5,376 nucleotides of DNA from Clostridiales bacterium (lineage in GTDB: Bacteria; Bacillota; Clostridia; Oscillospirales; Oscillospiraceae), in NCBI GenBank assembly GCA_019422005.1, contig JAHZEF010000150.1, forward strand, positions 1 through 5,376, written 5' to 3'. The position numbers and the translations under genes are program-made. Below the pieces are notes generated by a model. It was given only the letters and a program-made list of their open reading frames with translations, searched no databases and was not told the DNA's origin. Every line of letters begins with the position of its first letter. Position 1 is the first letter of the stretch. Positions 1 through 4,442 of the stretch are shown one piece after another.

Positions 1-76
1 TGATTCCGTTGAGAATGGTTTCGCCGTCCTCAAAGGTCATGGTAAGATCCGACAAGCGGATGAGCTCTTTGGACAT
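1..76 (-). CDS. ABC transporter ATP-binding protein, N-terminus only (possibly PotA-like)
   Basis: Only the first 25 codons are in the window; the gene runs off the left edge. The peptide begins MSKELIRLSDLTMTFEDGE and continues TILNGI. This is the usual first beta-strand and A-loop region of an ABC ATPase: a strand of alternating hydrophobics, an aromatic (F15) after a short strand, then a turn and 'ILNGI' before the Walker A segment, which would lie beyond the edge. The style resembles PotA, the ATPase of spermidine/putrescine importers, in Clostridia, but other importer ATPases begin the same way, so no symbol is given. The start is the ATG at 76-74. A purine-rich GGGGGAGG lies 3 nt upstream, which is a short spacing. 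M13 is a weaker alternative start. A consensus promoter and a structured leader lie just upstream on the same strand, so the gene is probably transcribed separately from the pseudouridine synthase gene behind it. Confidence 0.65.
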   Translation of the reverse strand, partial: MSKELIRLSDLTMTFEDGETILNGI

Positions 77-105
77 TATCCTCCCCCGTTCTTTCCGTTA
101 TTTCA

Positions 106-128
106 GCCCACGGGGAATCCCCGCGAGC
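106..128 (-). promoter_or_regulatory. Strong leader hairpin upstream of the ABC ATPase gene
   Basis: Read on the minus strand, GCTCGCGGGG, loop ATT, CCCCGTGGGC forms ten consecutive pairs (two of them G-U). It begins only about 5 nt after the predicted transcription start and ends about 18 nt before the Shine-Dalgarno region. No T-tract follows, so it is not an intrinsic terminator. The 3' arm (TTCCCCG, 117-111) can also pair with CGGGGGA at 88-82, which includes the ribosome binding site. It may therefore be a switch, or simply a 5' mRNA-stabilising hairpin. Confidence 0.5.
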
Positions 129-139
129 CGTTGATTTGA

Positions 140-168
140 ACTATATATAATATAGGGGCGCTTGTCAA
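140..168 (-). promoter_or_regulatory. Sigma-A-type promoter for the ABC ATPase gene
   Basis: On the minus strand a perfect -35 TTGACA (168-163) is followed by a 17-bp spacer and a -10 TATAGT (145-140). The predicted start is near 133, giving a leader of about 57 nt before the ATG at 76. The DNA upstream of the -35 (169-200) is very AT-rich, with A/T tracts about one helical turn apart, like an UP element. The surroundings are GC-rich, so this element stands out. Confidence 0.8.
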
Positions 169-221
169 TTAAAATTTTCGACTTTTTTCTGATATTTTTT
201 CAGTTTGCCCCCGGCGCCCTG

Positions 222-272
222 AAAAACGGCCCTGCCGGCCCCCGCGGCTTGCGGCTGCGGGAGCCCGGCAGG
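222..272 (-). terminator. Probable intrinsic terminator after the pseudouridine synthase gene
   Basis: On the minus strand, about 25 nt after the stop codon, CCTGCCGG (272-265) pairs with CCGGCAGG (238-231). With one bulged G, a further seven pairs close an 11-nt loop. GCCG and then TTTTT (226-222) follow. The GC-rich stem and T-run fit a rho-independent terminator. The four bases between stem and T-run, and the short run, make it less than ideal. Confidence 0.55.
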
Positions 273-297
273 CGGCGGGCGGCGGGGAAAGAGGGCG

Positions 298-1266
298 CTA
301 TCCGTTCAGGTATCCGGGGAAATATTCCCGCACAAAGTCTACGTCGTCCACCTGGAAGCACCGGCCGTCCAGATATGTGAGAATGCCGGCGTCTGTGGAA
401 AAATGGAAGCGCAGCCGGTAGGAGTACAGGGCCTGGTATGTCCGGGGCCAGCGGCGGTCCGGGGGGCCGTTTTTGCCGTCGCCCAAGAGCGGGTGGCCCG
501 CGGCGGCCATCTGCGCGCGGATCTGATGCGTCCGGCCCGTAACAAGCTCGCATTCCACCAGTGAGATTCCATCGCCGGCCTGCAGCGTCCGATAACGTGT
601 GACGGCCGTCTTGGAACCCGGCTGCGGCGATTTGGTTATATAAACGCGGTTCTGCACCGCATCCTTGAACAGATACCCCTCCAGTGTCCCGGCAGCGGGC
701 CGCAGGGTACCGCGGACAATGCAGAGATAGCGCTTTTCCAGCTCCCGGTCCCGTATTTTCTGGTTGAGGATCCGGAGCGTCTCTGCGTTTTTTGCAGCGA
801 TGACGATGCCGCCCGTGTTGCGGTCGATACGGTTGCAGAGCGCCGGCGTGAAGCTGTTTTCCTCCCGGGGACGCCATTCCCGCTTGGCGTAGAGGTAGGC
901 CTGGATGTGGTCGATCAGCGTCCTGCCGTACTCGGCCCCGTCGTGAGGATGCACCGCCAGACCGGGCCGCTTGTCCACCAACAGAAGGTTTTCGTCCTCA
1001 TAAACCAATTTGAGGTTTGGCGCGGCGACAGTCAGGTAAGCGTTTTCGGCTTTGGGTGTTTCGAAGAATTCATCGTTGATATAGAGCTGCAGCACGTCCC
1101 CCTCCTGAAGCCGGGTGTCCCGTGCGGCGCCCCGTCCGCCCAGCTTGATGCGTTTGAGGCGGATATATTTCTGCAGCAGGCTGGCCGGGAGCAGCGGCAC
1201 CGCCTTGGCGACGAAGCGGTCCAGCCGCTGGCCGGCATCGTTCCGCCCGACATGCAATTCCTTCAT
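298..1266 (-). CDS. RluA-family 23S rRNA/tRNA pseudouridine synthase (RluC/RluD-like)
   Basis: A 322-residue protein expected to convert specific uridines in structured RNA, most likely 23S rRNA, to pseudouridine in the cytoplasm. An S4 RNA-binding domain lies at about residues 13-62 (GQRLDRFVAKAVP through LQEGDVLQLYI). The catalytic domain follows. Its active-site motif reads NRIDRNTGGIVIA at 145-157, with the catalytic aspartate at D148. The usual family motif is HRLDxxTSG, so the first residue is N rather than H. The second signature, LVTGRTHQIRAQMAAAGHPLLGD, begins at 241. Length and domain order are normal for the family. The start was placed at the ATG at 1266 because GGAGGG sits 5 nt upstream. 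A longer reading from 1308 adds 14 poorly supported residues and would begin inside the likely 5' leader. The gene has its own promoter and is divergent from yceD. Family membership is very secure; the exact target uridine cannot be told from sequence alone. Confidence 0.95.
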   Translation of the reverse strand: MKELHVGRNDAGQRLDRFVAKAVPLLPASLLQKYIRLKRIKLGGRGAARDTRLQEGDVLQLYINDEFFETPKAENAYLTVAAPNLKLVYEDENLLLVDKRPGLAVHPHDGAEYGRTLIDHIQAYLYAKREWRPREENSFTPALCNRIDRNTGGIVIAAKNAETLRILNQKIRDRELEKRYLCIVRGTLRPAAGTLEGYLFKDAVQNRVYITKSPQPGSKTAVTRYRTLQAGDGISLVECELVTGRTHQIRAQMAAAGHPLLGDGKNGPPDRRWPRTYQALYSYRLRFHFSTDAGILTYLDGRCFQVDDVDFVREYFPGYLNG

Positions 1267-1310
1267 GAAATCCCTCCAGAGGGCCCATGGAATCCGGCCC
1301 CTTCGCAACT

Positions 1311-1347
1311 ATAATACCATCATGCGCGGAAGCCGGGCGAAAGTCAA
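1311..1347 (-). promoter_or_regulatory. Probable promoter of the pseudouridine synthase gene
   Basis: Two overlapping readings exist on the minus strand. TTGACT (1347-1342) followed by a 17-bp spacer and CATGAT (1324-1319) is one. An extended -10, TGGTATTAT (1319-1311), is the other. Either would start transcription roughly 35-50 nt before the ATG at 1266. I cannot tell which is used. Confidence 0.5.
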
Positions 1348-1424
1348 GTGCTTTTTCCGGCGGGCCGCCTTCCGGGGCTCCGCGGCTGTACCGGAGGCCG
1401 TCTTCCGCGGGGGTGTTCCGGAAA

Positions 1425-1462
1425 TTTGCGGAAAGCGCGTCTGTTTTTTCATTTTCCGCAAA
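1425..1462. repeat. Perfect 10-bp inverted repeat upstream of the yceD promoter
   Basis: TTTGCGGAAA (1425-1434) and TTTCCGCAAA (1453-1462) are exact reverse complements, separated by 18 bp. The right arm ends 7 bp before the -35 hexamer of yceD. The centres are 28 bp apart. A palindromic TTCCGGAA (1416-1423) lies just to the left. The placement suits a regulator-binding site. As RNA it would form a hairpin, but no T-run follows on either strand, so it is not a terminator. Confidence 0.55.
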
Positions 1463-1469
1463 AAAGTGT

Positions 1470-1498
1470 TTGACATTCTGCGGCGCGTCCCATATAAT
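1470..1498 (+). promoter_or_regulatory. Consensus promoter of the yceD-rpmF unit
   Basis: A perfect -35 TTGACA (1470-1475), a 17-bp spacer, and a perfect -10 TATAAT (1493-1498). Transcription should start near 1505, about 28 nt before the yceD ATG, leaving a short leader with no room for a riboswitch. Such a full match suggests strong, growth-linked expression, as expected for a ribosomal protein operon. Confidence 0.9.
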
Positions 1499-1532
1499 AA
1501 ACCGTGCACGACTAACGGAATGGGTGAAAGCT

Positions 1533-2030
1533 ATGCTGCTGGGATTGTCCAGGATTATAGGCTGCCCCGGCGGCGTTGTACCATTTGAGATGTCGCTGGA
1601 TTTAAGCGGCGAGACCTTTGGCGGATGCAGACCCGTAACGGAGCCGGTCCGCTGCAGCGGGCAGGTGCGCAATACCGCCGGCGTTTTGGTTCTGACAGGG
1701 ACGCTGTCCACCACGCTGCACGGCGTCTGCGATCGCTGCGCGGCGGAATTCGAGCGGGATGTGGCATTCCCCGTGGAGGCCGTTTTGGTCCGGGAGTTGG
1801 CCAACGAAGAGGAGGCCGACCCGTGGATGTTTGTACTGGATGGCGACCATGCAGACCTGGATGAGATTATGACCACAGCGTTTGTGCTTTCCATGGATAC
1901 CAAGCTCCTTTGCAGCGAAGACTGCCGGGGGCTGTGTCCCGCTTGCGGGAAGAATCTCAACGAGGGCCCGTGCGGCTGCCGGCCGGAACCTGATCCACGT
2001 TTTGCTGTGTTAAAGCAGCTGTTAAAATAA
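1533..2030 (+). CDS. yceD: YceD/DUF177 family protein, linked to 23S rRNA accumulation
   Basis: A 165-residue protein of the YceD (DUF177) family. Members are needed for normal 23S rRNA accumulation in some bacteria and plants, but their biochemical role is poorly known. The family's cysteine signatures are present: CDRC at 66-69, and a C-terminal cluster C127, C131, C135, C138, C147, C149 around the stretch GLCPACGKNLNEGPCGC, which probably binds metal. The N-terminus MLLGLSRIIGCPGG is typical of the family in Clostridia. The ATG at 1533 was chosen because it begins this conserved N-terminus, lies just after the predicted transcription start (about 1505), and has GGTGA 5 nt upstream, a modest Shine-Dalgarno match. 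Reading frame remains open upstream to 1287 but would begin before the promoter. The next gene is rpmF, 51 nt away; this pair is conserved very widely across bacteria, which strengthens the call. Confidence 0.93.
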   Translation: MLLGLSRIIGCPGGVVPFEMSLDLSGETFGGCRPVTEPVRCSGQVRNTAGVLVLTGTLSTTLHGVCDRCAAEFERDVAFPVEAVLVRELANEEEADPWMFVLDGDHADLDEIMTTAFVLSMDTKLLCSEDCRGLCPACGKNLNEGPCGCRPEPDPRFAVLKQLLK

Positions 2031-2081
2031 ACGTCACAAGCCCATGCCGTAACAGGCAGTTCGACCAAGGAGGTGTCACAA

Positions 2082-2267
2082 ATGGCTGTACCCAAGTGTA
2101 AAGTATCCAAGGCTAGACGCGATAAGAGACGCAGCTCCCACTGGAAGCTCTCGATCCCGGGTGTGGTTGCTTGCCCGAAGTGCGGCGCTCCCCGTCTGCC
2201 CCACAGAGCATGCAAGGCTTGCGGAACATACAACGGGCGCGAAGTGTTTGCCGCAGAGGCAAAGTAA
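2082..2267 (+). CDS. rpmF: 50S ribosomal protein L32 (bL32)
   Basis: A 61-residue basic protein, a component of the large ribosomal subunit. It begins MAVPKCKVSKARRDKRRSSH, the usual L32 N-terminus. Two CxxC pairs (C31/C34 and C44/C47) form the zinc ribbon of the zinc-binding ('C+') type, so this copy should need zinc. Length is normal. The ATG at 2082 is fixed by an excellent AAGGAGGTG (2067-2075) 6-7 nt upstream and by the conserved MAVPK start; a GTG at 2073 lies inside the ribosome binding site and is rejected. It shares a transcript with yceD and is followed, 22 nt after the stop, by a clear intrinsic terminator. The 51-nt gap from yceD holds only a 4-bp hairpin (TGCC/GGCA, 2046-2058) and no promoter that I can see. 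Confidence 0.98.
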   Translation: MAVPKCKVSKARRDKRRSSHWKLSIPGVVACPKCGAPRLPHRACKACGTYNGREVFAAEAK

Positions 2268-2289
2268 GTTCGCCGCAGAAAGAGAAGGC

Positions 2290-2325
2290 AAGAGGCCGGT
2301 CGAAAGATCAGCCTCTTTTCTTTTT
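2290..2325 (+). terminator. Intrinsic terminator after rpmF
   Basis: AAGAGGC (2290-2296) pairs with GCCTCTT (2311-2317). After one C-A mismatch, GGTC pairs with GATC (one G-U) around a GAAA tetraloop (2302-2305). The T-rich run TTCTTTTT (2318-2325) follows directly. It works on the plus strand only; the reverse complement lacks a good T-run. This separates yceD-rpmF from der-plsY-gpsA. Confidence 0.9.
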
Positions 2326-2330
2326 GGGAG

Positions 2331-2349
2331 GCCGGCGCGCGGCATTTTT
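2331..2349 (+). terminator. Weak second hairpin with T-run, possible back-up terminator
   Basis: GCCG (2331-2334) pairs with CGGC (2340-2343) over a 5-nt loop, and ATTTTT follows. The stem is only 4 bp, so function is uncertain. It stands 5 nt after the stronger terminator and may catch read-through. Confidence 0.3.
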
Positions 2350-2369
2350 CGGATCTGGCGGATTTCCGG

Positions 2370-2398
2370 TTGACCAATTCACTTTCCCATGCCATAAT
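2370..2398 (+). promoter_or_regulatory. Promoter of the der-plsY-gpsA unit
   Basis: -35 TTGACC (2370-2375), 17-bp spacer, -10 CATAAT (2393-2398): five of six matches in each hexamer. Transcription should start near 2405, giving a leader of about 63 nt before der. The leader contains a 6-bp hairpin (TGCGCC 2419-2424 with GGCGCA 2433-2438) located 15 nt before the Shine-Dalgarno sequence. A 7-bp inverted repeat, TTTCCGG (2363-2369) and CCGGAAA (2410-2416), brackets the promoter. Confidence 0.75.
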
Positions 2399-2467
2399 AG
2401 ATGGGCTATCCGGAAACATGCGCCGGGGAAGCGGCGCAGGAAGAATGAGAGAAAAGGAGGGATCTGC

Positions 2468-3796
2468 ATGGCAAAACCCGTTGTCGCCATTGTGGGCCGC
2501 CCCAATGTGGGGAAGTCCCTGCTGTTTAACAAGCTGACCGGCAGGCGGACGGCCATCGTGGAGGACACGCCCGGCGTGACCCGGGACCGGCTGTATGGCG
2601 ACTGTGAGTGGAACGGCAGAATCTTTTCCCTGGTGGATACCGGAGGAATCGAGCCGGGAACGGACAGCGAAATGCTTCAGTTTATGCGCCGGCAGGCTGA
2701 AATTGCCATTGAGACGGCGGACGTGATTATCATGGTGACCGATGTGACGGTCGGTCTGACCGCGGCCGACAGCGAAGTGGCCGCGATGCTGCAGCGTTCC
2801 GGGAAGCCGGTGGTGCTGACGGTCAATAAGTGCGACAGCGTCGGGCCGGTCAATCCGGACGTTTACGAGTTTTACGCGCTGGGCCTGGGGGATCCCATTG
2901 AGGTTTCCGCTGTCCACGGCCACGGCACGGGGGATTTGCTGGACGCCTGTGTGGAGCAGTTTCCGCCGGAGGACGGCGGGGACGACGGGGAGGATGCGAT
3001 CAGGGTCGCAATCATCGGAAAGCCCAATGTGGGGAAGTCCAGCCTGCTGAACCGCATTTTGGGGGAAGAGCGCGTGATCGTCTCCCAGGAGGCCGGTACG
3101 ACCCGCGATGCCATCGACAGCTACTTTGAAAACGAGTGGGGGACGTACTGCCTGATCGATACGGCGGGGATGCGCCGCAAATCCAAGGTGGACGACGCGG
3201 TGGAGCGCTACAGCAATCTGCGTTCCATTTCCGCCATCGAGCGCTCGGATGTCTGCCTGATTTTAATTGACGCGCAGGACGGCGTGACGGATCAGGACAC
3301 CAAGATTGCCGGCCTGGCCCATGAGGCGGGGAAAGCCTGCATCATTGTGGTAAACAAATGGGATGCTGTGGAAAAAGATACCAACACAATGGCCAGGATG
3401 ACGGAAGAAATCCGGCGGGATCTCGCCTATATGACCTATGCGCCCGTGGTGTTCCTTTCCGCCCTGACGGGCCAGCGTGTGGACCGGCTGTTCGCCCAGA
3501 TCAATGCCGTGGCCAACGCGGCCGCCATGCGGATTACCACGGGAATGCTCAACAGCATTCTCGAGGACGCAACGGCGCGGGTGCAGCCGCCTTCCGACAA
3601 AGGTCGGCGGCTGAAAATTTATTATATGACGCAGGCCGGAGTCAAACCGCCGCATTTTGTGATGTTCTGCAATGACGCGCGCCTGTTCCACTTTTCCTAT
3701 CAAAGATATCTGGAGAACCAGATCCGGGCGGTGTTTGGCCTGGAGGGCACGCCGATCCGCATCACAATCCGGCAGAAAGGCGATAAGGAGGCATAA
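2468..3796 (+). CDS. der: Ribosome biogenesis GTPase Der (EngA), two GTPase domains
   Basis: A 442-residue essential-type GTPase that assists late assembly of the 50S subunit. GTPase domain 1 shows GRPNVGKS (10-17), the TPGVTRD switch region (34-40), DTGG (57-60), NKCD (120-123) and SAV (147-149). An acidic linker PPEDGGDDGED (166-176) follows. Domain 2 shows GKPNVGKS (184-191), TTRD (211-214), DTAG (231-234), NKWD (296-299) and SAL (331-333). A KH-like domain fills about 355-437, ending near RITIRQKGDKEA. All motifs are intact and the length is normal. The ATG at 2468 is set by AAGGAGG (2454-2460) 7 nt upstream and by the conserved start MAKPVVAIVGRPNVGKS. The frame stays open for 99 codons upstream, through rpmF and the terminator, but that is chance. 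The P-loop codons of both domains share an identical 18-nt stretch. plsY follows after 3 nt and uses a ribosome binding site inside the last der codons. Confidence 0.98.
   Translation: MAKPVVAIVGRPNVGKSLLFNKLTGRRTAIVEDTPGVTRDRLYGDCEWNGRIFSLVDTGGIEPGTDSEMLQFMRRQAEIAIETADVIIMVTDVTVGLTAADSEVAAMLQRSGKPVVLTVNKCDSVGPVNPDVYEFYALGLGDPIEVSAVHGHGTGDLLDACVEQFPPEDGGDDGEDAIRVAIIGKPNVGKSSLLNRILGEERVIVSQEAGTTRDAIDSYFENEWGTYCLIDTAGMRRKSKVDDAVERYSNLRSISAIERSDVCLILIDAQDGVTDQDTKIAGLAHEAGKACIIVVNKWDAVEKDTNTMARMTEEIRRDLAYMTYAPVVFLSALTGQRVDRLFAQINAVANAAAMRITTGMLNSILEDATARVQPPSDKGRRLKIYYMTQAGVKPPHFVMFCNDARLFHFSYQRYLENQIRAVFGLEGTPIRITIRQKGDKEA
3785..3791 (+). promoter_or_regulatory. Ribosome binding site deciding the TTG start of plsY
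   Basis: AAGGAGG lies in the last codons of der (the K-E-A end) and stands 8 nt before the TTG at 3800. This is optimal spacing and no ATG or GTG is nearby in frame. The arrangement suggests translational coupling between der and plsY. Confidence 0.85.
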
Positions 3797-3799
3797 AGC

Positions 3800-4423
3800 T
3801 TGTTTTGGGGCGCAATACTGCTGATTGCCGTTGCCGGCTATCTGCTGGGTACGCTGAACGGCGCAATTCTGATTTCGAAATGGTTCCTGAAGGAAGACGT
3901 CCGCGAGCACGGCAGCGGCAATGCGGGCCTGACCAATTTTTTCCGCAGCTACGGCGGTGCGGTCACGCTCTTTGTCCTCGCCATTGATGTGCTGAAGACG
4001 GTGGCGGCCGCTCTCCTGGGCGGATGGCTGCTGGGGCTGTTCGGCTGCGGCGAACTGGGCAGAATGCTGGGCGGCGCGTTTACGGTTGTCGGCCATATGT
4101 TCCCGGTCTTTTTTCAGTTTCGCGGCGGGAAGGGGATTCTCTGCTGCGCAGCTCTGGCCGGCGTCATGGACTGGCGGGTGCTGCTGGCGATTCTGGCAGT
4201 CTTTATTCTGGTACTGGCGCTGACGCGCTATGTTTCTCTGGGCTCCTGCCTGTGCGCTCTGCTGTACGCGCCGGCCTTCGCGTGGCGGTTCCCGGATAAT
4301 CTGCCGGTGATTCTGATCGCGCTGGCATTGGCACTGGCTGCGCTGTTCATGCACCGGGAGAATATCAGACGCCTGCTGCACGGGACGGAGAACCGGTTCT
4401 CTTTCCATCGGACGCATAAATGA
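3800..4423 (+). CDS. plsY: Glycerol-3-phosphate acyltransferase PlsY (acyl-phosphate dependent)
   Basis: A 207-residue membrane enzyme that transfers an acyl group from acyl-phosphate to glycerol-3-phosphate, making lysophosphatidic acid, the first committed step of phospholipid synthesis. Family motifs are all present: REHGSGNAGLTNFFRSYGG (35-53; SGN-G-TN loop), GHMFPVFFQFRGGKG (98-112; the GH-FPVF-FKGGKG glycerol-phosphate loop, with R for K), and HRENIRRLLHGTENR (185-199) near the C-terminus. Hydrophobic stretches at about 3-22, 52-80, 90-105, 113-140, 146-160 and 168-184 fit a polytopic inner-membrane protein. Translation begins at TTG (3800), supported by the AAGGAGG at 3785 and by alignment of the N-terminal membrane helix with the usual PlsY start. 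The gene is 3 nt after der and 19 nt before gpsA, whose product supplies its substrate. The companion plsX, which makes acyl-phosphate, is not in the window. Confidence 0.97.
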   Translation: MFWGAILLIAVAGYLLGTLNGAILISKWFLKEDVREHGSGNAGLTNFFRSYGGAVTLFVLAIDVLKTVAAALLGGWLLGLFGCGELGRMLGGAFTVVGHMFPVFFQFRGGKGILCCAALAGVMDWRVLLAILAVFILVLALTRYVSLGSCLCALLYAPAFAWRFPDNLPVILIALALALAALFMHRENIRRLLHGTENRFSFHRTHK

Positions 4424-4442
4424 ATAGGGAGGAACGACAGGA

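Noticed and set aside
162..380. A 72-codon plus-strand frame over the terminator and the end of the pseudouridine synthase gene
   Set aside because: It lies over a promoter, a terminator and coding DNA of the other strand, and has no Shine-Dalgarno sequence.
907..1314. A 135-codon plus-strand frame opposite the pseudouridine synthase gene
   Set aside because: It is antisense to conserved S4 and catalytic sequence, with no ribosome binding site or family resemblance.
1367..1398. GC-rich hairpin GCCT(T)CCGG / CCGGAGGC between the divergent promoters
   Set aside because: It has a 15-nt loop and a bulge, no T-run on either strand, and lies outside both predicted transcripts.
1287..1532. Upstream in-frame extension of yceD (82 codons)
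   Set aside because: It begins before the consensus promoter at 1470-1498 and its composition is unlike any YceD N-terminus.
2031..2081. Possible autoregulatory structure before rpmF: TGCC/GGCA hairpin and a repeated GTCACAA (2033-2039, 2075-2081)
   Set aside because: A 4-bp stem and a 7-bp repeat in 51 nt are easily due to chance; no covariation evidence is available.
2171..2467. Upstream in-frame extension of der (99 codons)
   Set aside because: It runs through rpmF, the terminator and the der promoter; the ATG at 2468 has an ideal ribosome binding site and the conserved N-terminus.
1070..2923. A 617-codon open frame on the minus strand spanning rlu, yceD, rpmF and der
   Set aside because: It overlaps four confident genes and two promoters and its product shows no family motif. 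It is a by-product of high GC content.
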